Of a stretch of 17,382 nucleotides of DNA, positions 1 through 10,100 are shown piece by piece. Both the position numbers and the translations under genes were made by a program. Under the pieces are notes generated by a model, which was given only the letters and a program-made list of their open reading frames with translations, ran no database searches and was not told the DNA's origin. The DNA comes from Hydnum rufescens UP504. Lineage: Eukaryota > Basidiomycota > Agaricomycetes > Cantharellales > Hydnaceae. Location of the stretch: contig MU129344.1 of the NCBI GenBank assembly GCA_014904985.1, positions 1-17,382 on the forward strand, written 5' to 3'. The stretch's first letter is position 1. Each line of letters begins with the position of its first letter.

Positions 1-70
1 GGTGTTGAATCTGCATCTTGCTTCCTATCTCTGCAACCACAACAAGCAACTGCCCAAAAAGGTAACTGCA

Positions 71-104
71 TGACCACGCACCCGCCGCTGTGGGTGTGTG
101 GTCA
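71..104 (+). repeat. Exon-end hairpin 1
   Basis: TGACCACGCACCC (71-83) pairs with GGGTGTGTGGTCA (92-104) apart from one G·T position, with an 8-nt loop. It lies just upstream of the donor at 109. Confidence 0.7.
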
Positions 105-108
105 CAAG

Positions 109-213
109 GTGAGTATTTTTTCTAGTAGATACAATGGCGCAAAAAGAGCAGTGAAAGCTGCTCTTTTTGCACTGCTTTGGAACATCTTACTAATGTCTCT
201 TTATTTATTTTAG
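109..213 (+). other. Intron 1 with 13-bp hairpin
   Basis: 105 nt, GTGAGT to TTTTAG, with TTACTAAT as branch site near 188-195. GCAAAAAGAGCAG (139-151) pairs perfectly with CTGCTCTTTTTGC (158-170) around a 6-nt loop. Confidence 0.75.
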
Positions 214-498
214 ATTGAGGCCTTGTCCAACGCACAATGAGAGCCCAAACAGCCATGGGATGTATGGAAACATGATGCAGCAATGTGACATCCAGCAACA
301 CGACACAGAAATGTGACACACAACAGTGTGACATGGCAACACACCAAATGGCAATGCACCAAACGAAGACGCGACACATGGTAATGCAACACATGGCAAT
401 GTGACCTATGGCAATGTGCCAAACAAGCACGTGACTGTGCCAAACGAGGCCCCCAGGAACCACACACCTGCCATGGCGGGTGTGTGGTACTATATAAT

Positions 499-601
499 GT
501 GAGTCCCCCCCCAGTAACTACAGGCATGCAAAAAGAGCAGTGAAAGCTGCTCTTTTTGCATGGTCTTTAACTCTTAACTAATGTATAATCTTATATTCTA
601 G
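499..601 (+). other. Intron 2 with 16-bp hairpin
   Basis: 103 nt, GTGAGT to TTCTAG, branch site AACTAAT. The stem is extended to CATGCAAAAAGAGCAG (525-540) against CTGCTCTTTTTGCATG (547-562). The preceding exon ends in a CCACACACC/GGTGTGTGG hairpin (460-487). Confidence 0.75.
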
Positions 602-759
602 GTCACCACTTCCCGCACAAACGAATACCTATGCAAGAACCCCCATAACCCCACCCATCAACACCTGAATGAGGGGACCCATACAAACTGCCACACATGC
701 GAGCTGGAGTACGGCTCCAGTACCCCACACCCACTGCAGCAGGTGTGGGGTACTACAAA

Positions 760-866
760 GTAAGATTTCTTTTCATTTTTTATTCTTGTGGCGCAAAAAG
801 AGCAGCATAAGCTGCTCTTTTTGCACTGCTTTGGAATTTTTTTTTTACTGACATGCATTATTCTAG
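760..866 (+). other. Intron 3 with 14-bp hairpin
   Basis: 107 nt, GTAAGA to TTCTAG, branch site ACTGAC. GCAAAAAGAGCAGC (793-806) pairs with GCTGCTCTTTTTGC (811-824), loop ATAA. The preceding exon ends in a 13-bp hairpin (719-731 with 742-754) beginning AGTACCCC. Confidence 0.75.
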
Positions 867-1051
867 ATTGGGGCCCATCCAACACAGGACAATAACCCAC
901 GAAATGACAAGAGCCCAAACAGCGATGTGCCACACAGCAATGCGACACAGCAATGGGCCAACAATGTGACCACACCAAAGCCCATGGCAATGCGCCAAAC
1001 AAGGGCACAGAATCACACACCCACCAGGGCAGGTGTGTGGTTCTATATCAG

Positions 1052-1159
1052 GTAAGTCCCCGCCCTCCTCAGTACCTACAGCCATGCAAAAAGAGCAGTG
1101 AAAGCTGCTCATTTTGTGTGGTTTTTGATTCTAACTAATTTAAAATTTCTATCTCGCAG
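1052..1159 (+). other. Intron 4 with decaying hairpin
   Basis: 108 nt, GTAAGT to TCGCAG, branch site AACTAAT. The left arm (1086-1098) is intact; the right arm (1105-1116) has one substitution. The exon-end hairpin upstream is at about 1014-1040. Confidence 0.7.
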
Positions 1160-1305
1160 GTCTCAATGCCCCTGCAAACGAATACTGACACAAAACCCCC
1201 ATGCCCCCCCATATTGATGCCCAAATGATGGACATCTGTAGGAACTGCCATATGTACATGGGCTCAGTACCCCACACTGCCGCAGTGGGTGTGGGGTACT
1301 AGGAG

Positions 1306-1415
1306 GTATGTTTTATTTTTATAAATTTCTTCTTGTGGCGCAAAAAGAGCAGCATAAGCTGCTCTTTTTGCACTGCATTAATATTCAACTAATGTTTCCT
1401 TAATTATTTCTTTAG
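1306..1415 (+). other. Intron 5 with 14-bp hairpin
   Basis: 110 nt, GTATGT to CTTTAG, branch site AACTAAT. The hairpin at 1340-1353/1358-1371 has the same arms and ATAA loop as intron 3. The exon-end hairpin is 1266-1277 with 1289-1300. Confidence 0.75.
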
Positions 1416-1657
1416 ATCCTAGGCCAGAACCCAGGCAAACTCCCGAATACAAATCTGCCAAATGACACCACCAATGATAACCACAAACAAGCCTGCAAAT
1501 GAAAACCGGCCCCCTTGAGGGAGCGCCCAAATGGAGCCGGCCCCCAATTGGGGCGTGTGAACCCCACCCACTGCAGCGGGTGTGGTGGGTATATGCAGGT
1601 GCATGACCCACATCAACCATCCCCCCCTGTGGTGGCAGACCCCAGGGGGGGATAATA

Positions 1658-1715
1658 TGTATATAATAATAGTAGTAATAATAATCATAATAATAAATAG
1701 TAAACAAATAATAAT
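1658..1715. repeat. AT-rich (TAA/TAG)n-like microsatellite
   Basis: Stretch of ATAATAATAG-type triplets within the 510-nt exon of the left unit. It is responsible for a meaningless poly-tyrosine reading frame on the minus strand. Confidence 0.8.
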
Positions 1716-1807
1716 AAATAAGTATATAATCTAGCACAGCCATGGATTGGCCGACAGATGGCCCAAAAACTGAATTGGAATGGCCTGATTTCGGCTGTAA
1801 GGTTTGA

Positions 1808-1861
1808 GGGACCTATTAGGTACCATTTTCTGCCCTGAAAGTGGTACCTAAATTAGGTCCC
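1808..1861. repeat. 54-nt hairpin, possible miniature element or small-RNA precursor
   Basis: Arms 1808-1825 and 1842-1861 begin GGGACCTA and end TAGGTCCC, with one 2-nt bulge. The inner part CCATTTTC/GAAAGTGG extends the stem to a 6-nt loop (TGCCCT), giving nearly continuous pairing of about 26 bp. Confidence 0.65.
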
Positions 1862-1925
1862 CTATGTGACTGACCAGCCTGGATGGGGCAAGACACTCGC
1901 CATGGTGGGCATGTGGCAACATCAA

Positions 1926-2034
1926 GTATGTTTTTTGTTTACTAGCATACCTACTGCAGTGCAAAAAGAGCAGTGAAAACTGCCCTTTTTGCGCTGCTTT
2001 GAATTTCTTCTTATATATTACTCCTTTATTCTAG
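1926..2034 (+). other. Intron 6 with hairpin
   Basis: 109 nt, GTATGT to TTCTAG. GCAAAAAGAGCAG (1961-1973) pairs with CTGCCCTTTTTGC (1980-1992) with one mismatch. A weak exon-end inverted repeat lies at about 1888-1917. Confidence 0.65.
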
Positions 2035-2153
2035 ACCATGTAGCTCAACCCACACGAAGCCCTATCCTAACCTCCACACAAGATCCCATCCAAAACTCTG
2101 GCCCAACTTCTGTACAAGCACCAGGGGGAAGAAAGCAACCCTGTGATCATTAG

Positions 2154-2247
2154 GTGAGTTGTTCTTTAGCAAGTTTGTGCACCCACACAAAACACTTCCG
2201 TGCGACTTTTGATTCTTCACTAATGTGTTTTTTTTTTCCAATTCTAG
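2154..2247 (+). other. Intron 7, without the hairpin
   Basis: 94 nt, GTGAGT to TTCTAG, branch site CACTAAT followed by a T-rich tract. It lacks the GCAAAAAGAGCAG hairpin of its neighbours. Confidence 0.6.
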
Positions 2248-2349
2248 GCCATCATATTCTGCCAGAATGAACTACCTGCTGAAACCCCATAGAGCCCTAC
2301 ATGGAAGGGCTTGTGTGTATAGCAAATGTATAATAATATAATAAAACTG

Positions 2350-3540
2350 AAATAGGAAAGTAAAGAACACAAATTATTAATAATCTAGTTGAGTCTGGGC
2401 ATCCCCTGGGATTGATGTAACAGCTACAATACTGTTGAACATAATACATATTATGTCATCTGCATCATTTGTGGGTCTTATTGCTCTGATAGGCCTCTAG
2501 AGGCCTATGAGGCAGGCTGGGGTCTGAAATCAGTTGAAGGGCAAGCATTGGATCTGGCACCATTATAGGTGTTCCTTCATGAACATGTGCCAATGGTAGA
2601 ATCAAGGGATGCTGAATATAAGAGCTGTCTTAAACAGGAGTGAATAAGTGAGGAGATGGTGGTTGTATGTGCCCATGAGGAGCCTGGGGTCTGAAATCAG
2701 TTGTTGAAGGGCAGGCATTGGATCTGGCACCAATATAGGTTTTCACTTCATGACCATGTGTGCCAAATGGTGCAGAAATTGAGGTGGCTAGGAGACTGAT
2801 ATATTGCAAAATTATGACCTTTCGGTCCCTGAATACATCCTTCAGGGATTCCTCAAGAGCCTGCATGTGAAATTCTCACAAGAAAACTCATTGTTTATAT
2901 TGATTATGAGGGTTTAATTTCCCCTTTCCACCCAAGGCTCATATATTCATCCTTTTTGCTCATTTCCATAGACAGAGTTTCAGGATACAGCTTTTTAATC
3001 CTGGATAGCTAGGATACTTGTACACATCTCTCCCAATTTGTGGCCAATTTGAGTTCAATTGCAAGTTACAGAGGACTGCAAATAGTGGGAATGACTGTGC
3101 CTTCAGGAGGCATAAATCAGCCAAGGGGTGGATCCAAATGAAGCAACACTCATTCCCCACTATTCACATGTACATTTACTCAGTCACAAATAGTGGGGTA
3201 TATCAAAGGATGAGGAATGACAGTATGTCTGTGAGTCTTTGGCAATTCTGCTGAGTGTGCCTATAAGTTGAGGCCACTCTGGTGCATACTGTTATAAAAT
3301 CTACATATACATGCATCAGGTTCTCCCAAGCTTTCCACACAGCAATCACTACACATTTGTTCAAGGTTTGTGAAAAGAATGAAAAGAATGGCTTGGAATG
3401 GGGGAAATTGGGGAAGAAATGTGCCTGAGGTGACAAGGTTTGATTAGTTTTCAGGTTCCAGAGAATTGTCAGCATTAGTCTTCAAAAAAATACAGTTTCT
3501 TACTTATTGGGTTATTGGCTAAGACATAGGGCTTCCAGAG
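2350..3540. other. Gene-free spacer
   Basis: I see no supported gene here. It holds a perfect 16-bp palindrome AGGCCTCTAGAGGCCT (2491-2506) and the direct duplication listed separately. Short open frames in 2960-3475 on both strands have no recognisable motif and look like chance. Confidence 0.6.
2511..2775. repeat. Direct duplication, offset 167 bp
   Basis: About 95 bp beginning near CTGGGGTCTGAAATCAG is present at about 2517-2610 and again at about 2684-2775, with small indels and substitutions. Confidence 0.8.
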
Positions 3541-3549
3541 AGGGGAATA

Positions 3550-3905
3550 TTTGGCCTTGATCTTGGCCTGGAGCGGCCCAGGACCCAGCTTGGCGCCCCA
3601 TGCTTACAGGTCACCATGTAAATTGCATTTGAGCCTTGCCTGTGGCCCCAGGGGGGTTTGATGCCCTTGTATGCTTCTTGAAATATCATGTTCTGGAGGA
3701 CTTGGCCTATCTTGGTCTGGAGTGGCCCAGGGCCTGGCTTAGCACCTCATGCTTACAGGGTCACCACATAATCACATTTGGTGCCTTGCCCGTGGCCCTA
3801 GGGGGGTTCGATGCCCTTATATGCTTCTTGAAAGCTCATGCTCAGGAGGGCCCAGCCTGGCATTTTTCACTTACAGGGTCACCACATAATCATGTCTGAT
3901 GCCAG
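3550..3905. repeat. Three-copy tandem repeat, about 149 then 118 bp apart
   Basis: The landmark CTTACAGG(G)TCACCA recurs near 3603, 3752 and 3870. The first two copies also share CTTGGCCTGGAG-type, GGTTTGATGCCCTT-type and TATGCTTCTTGAAA stretches. The third copy is shortened. The short plus-strand frame over this block has no recognised domain. Confidence 0.7.
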
Positions 3906-4063
3906 GCCTGTAGCTCTCCTCGGCCAGAGTGGTCATCTCAGCTATTGCTGGGACTGATGATTTGCTCCTGCTGTATGCTCATTCTCCCGGAAAGTGATTC
4001 CCAACTCCCAACTCACTGCCAGAATTGGGGACCCGTCAAGTTCTCTTGGCTCTTGGGTCACAG

Positions 4064-4558
4064 GTGAGTCCACCCTACTATTTTGTGCCCATCAGCTTTA
4101 CCGGGTGACCGAATCACAATGGCTTGTGAATCAGTGTGCCTGTGAAGTTGTGGGCACAGTTTATTCATCATTACCAACCTTATCATGCCAGTTTCATGGC
4201 ATAGCATCACTTTCCCCTGGAGATTTGATTCTCAAGGTGAGTGGATGATCTCCCTTGTAGACACCCACGAACTTCACCAGGCGACCGAATTGCAACTCCC
4301 TCGCAAATCAGTGGGCCTGTGAAGTTGTCATGAGCATCAGTCTCATCATTACTAATCTTTCCTCAAATTTTTGTGGCGCAGCACCCCATTTCTTCCCCTG
4401 CATTTGAACATTTGAAGGTAAGGGGGCATCTCCTTTTGAGAGGATTGCCAACTTCACCGGGTGACCAGATCATTCCTTACTTGCGAACTGGTGGGCCTGT
4501 GAAGTCAACACACCTCTGCTTCAATTGGATTATCTGACTGCTGTCTGTCTGCTGTAAG
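4064..4558 (+). repeat. Tandem intron-bearing cassette, 176-180 bp period
   Basis: Three copies of a unit containing CTTCACC(G/A)GG(T/C)GACC (core near 4101, 4277 and 4457) and GGCCTGTGAAGT. Each begins with a donor-like sequence (GTGAGT 4064, GTGAGT 4237, GTAAGG 4418). Candidate introns are 4064-4204 (141 nt, ends CATAG), 4237-4381 (145 nt, branch ATTACTAATC, ends GCGCAG) and 4418 to about 4558 (141 nt, weak acceptor). They are separated by exons of only 32 nt (4205-4236) and 36 nt (4382-4417). It may form the 5' untranslated part of the oxygenase gene that follows, but nothing proves it. Confidence 0.55.
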
Positions 4559-4626
4559 ACCTTGGATCATCTTCATGCAACCTGCCAATAGTTTAGTGCC
4601 CAGACTTACCCAGGGCTTCTCAAGAA

Positions 4627-6636
4627 GTGTGTTCTTTTTTGCCTGGTCTAATTTTACAATGGGCCAATATCATATGTTTTTTACTCAGAATTCAGAGCAC
4701 AAACGTATGGACAACCGACTGGTTGGTGCAAGATGCAGTGGCCCTACTGTCTATGGCAATGGGAGGAAGTCTCCAGTTCCAATCACCTAGGGTTAGCCCC
4801 AAACTGGATGCTTGTACTTCGTCCTGCACTTCGGGGGGATACACTATGGAGTTTACCCCAGTGGACCCATCACACACTAGCTCACAGGTATCCCTGGGAC
4901 CGGGTGTCCTGGAGGATGATTGGGGCTTATGTTTAGAAGCCGATGCACTGGATGATGGTCCCTTGCTTGTGGAGGAGGCCACTTGTTTCCCTTTACTAGA
5001 GTTGTTAAGGCCAGTCTATGTCTATGCCCTCTTACGCCCCAAGAATCTCTTGCTAATATCATTTGTGGGCACCCTTTAGTGATTTGTGGTTTGTTCCACC
5101 ACCACGCAGTGATAAAAGCCCATTGCTCAGCCGGGCGGAGGAATTCCACACATCCATCCTGGCTGCTGACCATGGCGATCCTTCCATGCTCTCTTATCAC
5201 ACAGAGCGCAAAAGCTGAGGTCCCAGTGGGCTGCCAAAAAGTACTGACAGAGGCCTGAAGTCATGGCCAAGGATAAAGCATGATCGCAAGCATGCCAAGG
5301 GCAGCGAATCAAAGGGAATGCCGTTGTAGTACCCGCACCCTCATGGGTTCAGGACTTATGGCTGTTGCAGTCAGGTCTCACCAGGTCTACAAAGCCAACT
5401 AAATGCGTGGAGGATGCGCTTTTAACATCCAAATTCTCAGCCACTTTGGCATCTCTACAGCTGGTAGAGTACAAGTAAGTCTGCTGGCATTCAAGGGAAT
5501 ACTTTGAATCTAATATGTCTCCCTTCAGCTCCTCTCTTCACTTCCCAATGTTTATTGTGGACAAACAGGGCCGCTTGTTCACTGTTCAATCTTTTGTAAG
5601 TGCGGCCATGGGTGCGGAGTGGATGGAGGGGCTCATATGAATAATTGACCACTTTATTTCACAAACAAACATTCAGGAAGGGCCCCATGCCCGTGGCTGC
5701 TATTGGAGTTGTAACTTTGGATTTAACCATGCTAGTGGAAACAATGATGCTGTGAGTTAATAATCTCCCGCAGATGTATCCAGCCTCTAAGGATTCGTGT
5801 TTCCCCCTACAGAGGCCCTTTATGACCAAATTCTATGAAAGTCACTGAGGCCCCGTGGAAAAATTATTAAGTATGAAGGAATGGGGGCTTATTGAGTTCA
5901 TAAGATAGATTCATATAGTGCAATACAGAGTCTGATGGCATTCTACATCCTAGGTCTATCCTGACAAACATGATGGACACATATTTTCCAGCCATCGCAA
6001 AGAAATACCACTGTTGTGATGAGTATTGGCAAGATTGCACTGATGGAGCGGTCAAGGCAATCTCATTGCTTTTCTTCCTCATGTCCATCAATGCCTCTCT
6101 GTCTGAACGTGTGAAGACATTGCCCCACCGTGACAGGAAGAACATTGCTGTAGGAATTTGTGCCCTGTTTGTATTTGGTGAGTAGGCAGGAAGATGTATG
6201 AATGCAGTGGACTGAATTCAGCATTTCCAGGTTTTTTCAACAATGCAGAAGATGCATGGCTCGTGAATTTGGAGCCAACATTGTGGTCCAACTTCCTACT
6301 GGGGTATTCTTCCTTTTCCCCTTGGCGCTGATTACGCACTGGAATGTGGACAAAAAGGAGTTCTATTCTGGTGAATACCCCCTGCGATTCATCATGACTC
6401 CTAAAGGACAGCGTCCCAATGGCTTAAATGAACAGCCGCTGCACAAAATGGACAGTGGCAGGGGGAGCATCATGTTTTTCACCCCTGGCCAGATGTTTGC
6501 ACCCTTGTACACTGGGGGCTTTGACTCAATAGATGCAGCCTGAGGCGCCCAGCACATGGGAACCAGTGTCAAATGGTTGGACATTGGACAGGACCTGGAA
6601 ACCTGTTTCCCCTATGTAAATCAGAGTGGGCCATAA
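4627..6636 (+). pseudogene. Broken TET/JBP-like 2-oxoglutarate/Fe(II) oxygenase gene
   Basis: Enzymes of this superfamily use Fe(II) and 2-oxoglutarate to oxidise substrates; TET/JBP members act on modified bases in DNA. The sequence shows a PHRD motif (the HxD iron ligands, H at 6126-6128 and D at 6132-6134) in LPHRDRKNIAVG, a second candidate iron histidine in ALITHWNVD (6337-6339) and a later GRGS whose arginine (6460-6462) could bind 2-oxoglutarate. Frame-consistent introns are 5475-5528, 5596-5676, 5752-5812 and 6178-6230. The long 5' exon (about 4627-5474) changes frame near 5060 and 5290. Damage also includes TGA at 5216-5218, TGA at 5846-5848, a one-base loss near 6262, and TGA at 6541-6543 after which the frame stays open to TAA 6634-6636. 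The stretch 5850-5960 is not resolved. The start is uncertain. It lies just upstream of the KDZ gene, on the same strand. Oxygenase identity is fairly secure; placement in TET/JBP rather than a neighbouring fungal family is inference. Confidence 0.6.
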
Positions 6637-6990
6637 GGCTTGTGCAGGAGGTTCTTCCAGTCCTTCCGGGTAGGGATGGCCGGATGGGTGCGATGAAGGG
6701 ATTAGGAGGCAGTGGGAGTAGTGGTTTTATTTCTTTGACATCTTGGCCTTTTCAAGGTTAGCCTGTGGTGTGCCATACACCCATATCATCTTTTAGTTTT
6801 TTCATGTGTTCCCTTCTTTCCTACCCACAAGACCTGTGGCCAATCTATGGCAATCTCCATGGAAATCTCCATTCAAACTGCTGGCTGGCAACACTTCTCC
6901 ACTGTTGCTCCCCTGTGCATTGATTGCCAGATATGCACAGTCCTCTCTATTGGGGACTGTTCTTCTGCTGTCACATGTGATCGCCCTCCC
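6637..6990. other. Spacer between oxygenase and transposase genes
   Basis: No gene is supported here. Short open frames in 6573-7059 lack motifs. The presumed promoter of the transposase would lie here or in the minisatellite that follows; I see no convincing TATA element. Confidence 0.5.
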
Positions 6991-7162
6991 ATGTGTGATT
7001 GTGCCCCACTTGTGTGATTGTGCCCCACTTGTGTGATTGTGCCCCACTTGTGTGATCATCCCCCACTTGTGTGATCATCCCCCACTTGTGTGATTGTCCC
7101 TCACTTGTGTGATTGTCCCCTGCTTGTGTGATTGTCCCCCACTTGTGTGATTGTCCCCCTCT
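6991..7162. repeat. 19-bp minisatellite, about 9 units
   Basis: Nine units of 19-20 bp of the form TTGTGTGATTGTGCCCCAC, with a looser partial unit upstream from about 6974. Variants replace ATTGTG by ATCATC or ATTGTC, in blocks: copies near 7049-7086 share ATCATC and the last four share ATTGTC. The array stops 17 bp before the proposed transposase start, next to an acceptor-like CCCTTAG (7171-7177). Confidence 0.9.
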
Positions 7163-7179
7163 TTTGGGCTCCCTTAGTG

Positions 7180-10100
7180 ATGGCATCCTCCCACAAACAC
7201 AACTTTGAAGCTCACCAGGATTTCAGTGTTGAGGAGAATGGGGTCACTCACTACTACCATTTCATCCCCCCCCCTTCCAAGAAACATCGCCATCAGCACC
7301 CCATGGGCAGTTTGTACAAGGGCCATATCATCTGTCCCATAGTCTATGAAGGCACAGGAAATGCCCCCACCACTCCTGTCAGAGACCAAAGCCAGATCAT
7401 TGTCCAGCCATCTCCTGGTCATCAAAGGGATCTCGCAGACTCATCATCTGCACAGGCTTTGGAGGCAGCAGATGATGCATGGGAGGATGTCAGAGAGGAC
7501 AGTTATGCTCCCGCCATGCTGCTGCAACATGGCTATATGAGTCTTCTGGGAAATGCAATGTCTGCTTCCCAGCCATGGTGGGAGAAGTCGAAGGAAATTG
7601 TGGCTGACCACTGGAAGCACCTATTGCCAACCCTTGTCTGGCCGTTCATGCATTGGTGCCAGGAGACTTCCTATGGCTGGCATGAGGGGCCTGGCCCTGT
7701 GCCCATAAATTGTGAATGCAGGAAGAATTCCTGCCGTGTTGAAGTGACTGCAGTGTACATGGACCATGAGTGCAGTAGAATGCTGTGCTACCTTCTTAGT
7801 GTTTACTCATGATTTACTACCAGGGCTTGAGAACCACTTATTGAGTTATTGTGAATGCCACCCTCTGGCTTTAACTTTATTGGGCATTGGTTTATTTCCT
7901 GCCTCACTGATCTGCCCTTCAATCGCCTTCTCCCTGGGCCACCTTTTGGTTGTCAGTAAACTCTTCATTCATATATCCCCAACATTACTGCCTGGTGCAG
8001 CATGATCTGTTCCAACCTGGTTGAAAGGGGATTTTCACCATCTGCTATGGTGGGCAAATTAATGTCCCTACTCATTACCTGGGGGAAAATACTGAAGAAA
8101 GGGCTCCAGGATGGTTTCTGTAAATCATTCTCTGTGGCTTTGCAACAATTTCAACTGGTGCAACAGCATGCAAACGAATTAACCTGGAACATCATCCGTG
8201 TTTCCCATGAGGAAGGGAGCCAGCCCTCTGTACTGTATAGCCCGGAACTGGTGAACAGCCTGTGTGAAGATCCCATAGCCACCAGTTATTTCTCAAAGGA
8301 GGAAGACCATCTGCCTCTTAGGGAGGATATGGCCCTGAGTGCCCATCTCCATTTGCGATGTCCCTTGTGTTTCCCTTGGGCAGAGGATTGCTTACGGCTT
8401 CTGAAAGAAGGAAAGGAACTGTAAGCTTTTTCTACCCTCAGTTCAAGTGCCACTCTGACAGTGTGGTACCCATTCGCTAGGTTCCACTCTGTGCTGTGTC
8501 TAGATGCATGTTTTGAACAGCAGCGATGTAAAGGTGCTGGATTGCAAGATATTGCCCTGGACCTACCATGGACCTGTTTCCTATCTCCCACTGGAGTCGA
8601 GAAGGCAAGACTTTATGTGGAGTCCCTGCGTCCCAGTAAGGGGAAGAAGCTTCCCTTGGAATTGAATGAATTGAATGAAGGAGATAGGGTGGAGCCTGGT
8701 CTGTACCTCCCAAACTCTGTGGTCAACGGGTGTGAGACATCCTTTAAAGCCGCAAATGAGAACCATGAAAAAGCTTCAACTATGGCCTTTGCCTCTACAG
8801 GCCTCATGGCAGTGATCTGCCGTCATGATAGGGTGCTACGGATGGTCAACATGACCACCATGGGAGAGAAACAGTACTATGCTGTGGCTCTATTAAGTTC
8901 TCTTTTTGAGGAACTGCCTTCTTGGTGGAGGTTGGGGGTCCTCTATGACATAGCCTGTGTTTTGCATAGAAGCATGAGCAAGGTGACTTTCTGTGTTCTG
9001 TTACCCAGAGAGGATGTATTCTGATTCTTCTTGTTTGTGGCCACAGTGGAAGATACTACCTTCACTTCTCCCCAGGATTGATTGGGGCATTTCAGTTTTT
9101 CATGCATTTGGGCACCAGTGGCCTTGTCAATGCATGTACCATCCTCAAAAATGCAAAGGGTTTGGCTTCTCAGATGGTGAGGGATGTGAAAGGTGTTTGG
9201 GTGCATTAAAAAAGCTGGCTCCTGTGTTGTGAGTCTCTGGGGTATGCCTTTGATCTTTGAAAGCACTTTCAAGGAGACTCAATGACCCAATTTCTAGCAC
9301 CATCGAAGATTATTTGTTCTGAGCACTCAAGTGATACATTGGGATGAGGCCACTGCCCAATCACAGGCTACTTGGCTAATGAAGCATTATGTCCGCACCA
9401 TGGTCAGACTGGAGGCTGCTAGGGAAAGAATTGGGGAGTGTGGACTGTCTATTCCAACTCTTCAAGCTGGGTGGAGGGATCAATTGGAGACCCAGTCCAA
9501 ACCACTGCCAGGTGTGTGGATGCTCATTCCCTTCCACCCTTCCATTGGGCAAACCCTGACTTTTCTGCTTAGTGGTGGCCAAAAATTTGGCAGGTTCCTT
9601 TGTGAACAATATTGTGTCTATGCTTGCTACCCATGCAGATGAAGAGGCCGGTCATAAGAATCTACTCAAGGAGATATCAAAGCTAGGGGAAGATGGAACA
9701 AGTGCTGATGTCAAATTTGACCTCACTCTACAAGCACAAAACTGGCAGGATTACCTGAACAGGTTGGCCACAAGAATCTGAAGGGCATGTCAACAGTTGG
9801 CACAGAAGGACCAACCCACATATAGTGCTTTGGAAAAGGCCAGAAAAGACAAGTTCCTGGGGCTGTGCCTGCGAGCCCATGCAGTAAAGCACAGATTAAG
9901 AACAAGGATCCAAGAGCATTGTTTTGAGTCAGAGCACTTGGAATGGTCTTATTTTCGGTCCACTCTAGGTAAAAGTTATCCCTATGGCTGGCCCAAAGAA
10001 GGTATTCCAAAATCTCACCCACTGTTTATTCAGATCATCAAGCCCATGCACAGACTGCAGAGGCATTGAAAAGACGATTGCCAGGAATAAAAGCCTTGGC

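Larger units (their letters stand above)
109..1305 (+). repeat. Tandem duplication of a two-exon/two-intron cassette
   Basis: The block 109-759 (intron, exon A, intron, exon B) is followed by a diverged second copy at 760-1305. Exon 214-498 matches 867-1051: both open with ATTG-GG-CC, carry AGAGCCCAAACAGC or a close variant, and end in a CACACACC/GGTGTGTGG hairpin followed by TATAT. Exon 602-759 matches 1160-1305: both contain CAAACGAATAC and end in an AGTACCCCACAC/GTGTGGGGTACT hairpin. The introns alternate as well: the first, third and fifth share GGCGCAAAAAGAGCAG, while the second and fourth share CATGCAAAAAGAGCAG and an upstream CAGTA..CTACA stretch. Confidence 0.75.
1..2350 (+). other. 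Spliced non-coding or decayed multi-exon unit (3' part)
   Basis: Seven well-formed introns on the plus strand (109-213, 499-601, 760-866, 1052-1159, 1306-1415, 1926-2034, 2154-2247) define a spliced unit whose 5' end lies outside the window. Donors are GTGAGT, GTAAGT, GTAAGA or GTATGT; acceptors are mostly TTCTAG or TTTTAG, and most introns have a CTAAT or CTGAC branch site. Internal exons are 285, 158, 185, 146, 510 and 119 nt. No single reading frame runs through the joined exons. The exons at 602-759 and 867-1051 are each open in one frame, but the phases do not join. The last exon runs into an AATAAA-like stretch near 2325-2345, a possible poly(A) signal. It could be a long non-coding RNA gene or the relic of a tandemly duplicated coding gene. 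The splice signals are clear; transcription is inferred. Confidence 0.5.

Noticed and set aside
122..1743. Minus-strand and short plus-strand open frames in the left block
   Set aside because: They cross the splice signals and hairpins and consist of translated simple repeats, including a poly-tyrosine run from the microsatellite.
4692..5312. Minus-strand frames opposite the oxygenase gene
   Set aside because: Shadows of the plus-strand exon, whose frame is supported by introns and by the downstream PHRD motif.
8002..8424. Separate small gene in the transposase region
   Set aside because: It is an internal exon of the KDZ gene; the 60-nt intron 8421-8480 joins it in frame to the next exon.
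9229..9297. Alternative intron starting at GTGAGT 9229 in the transposase
   Set aside because: It would remove the conserved VSG and break the frame; the intron 9242-9297 keeps VSG and joins HRRLFVL in frame, leaving one stop codon.
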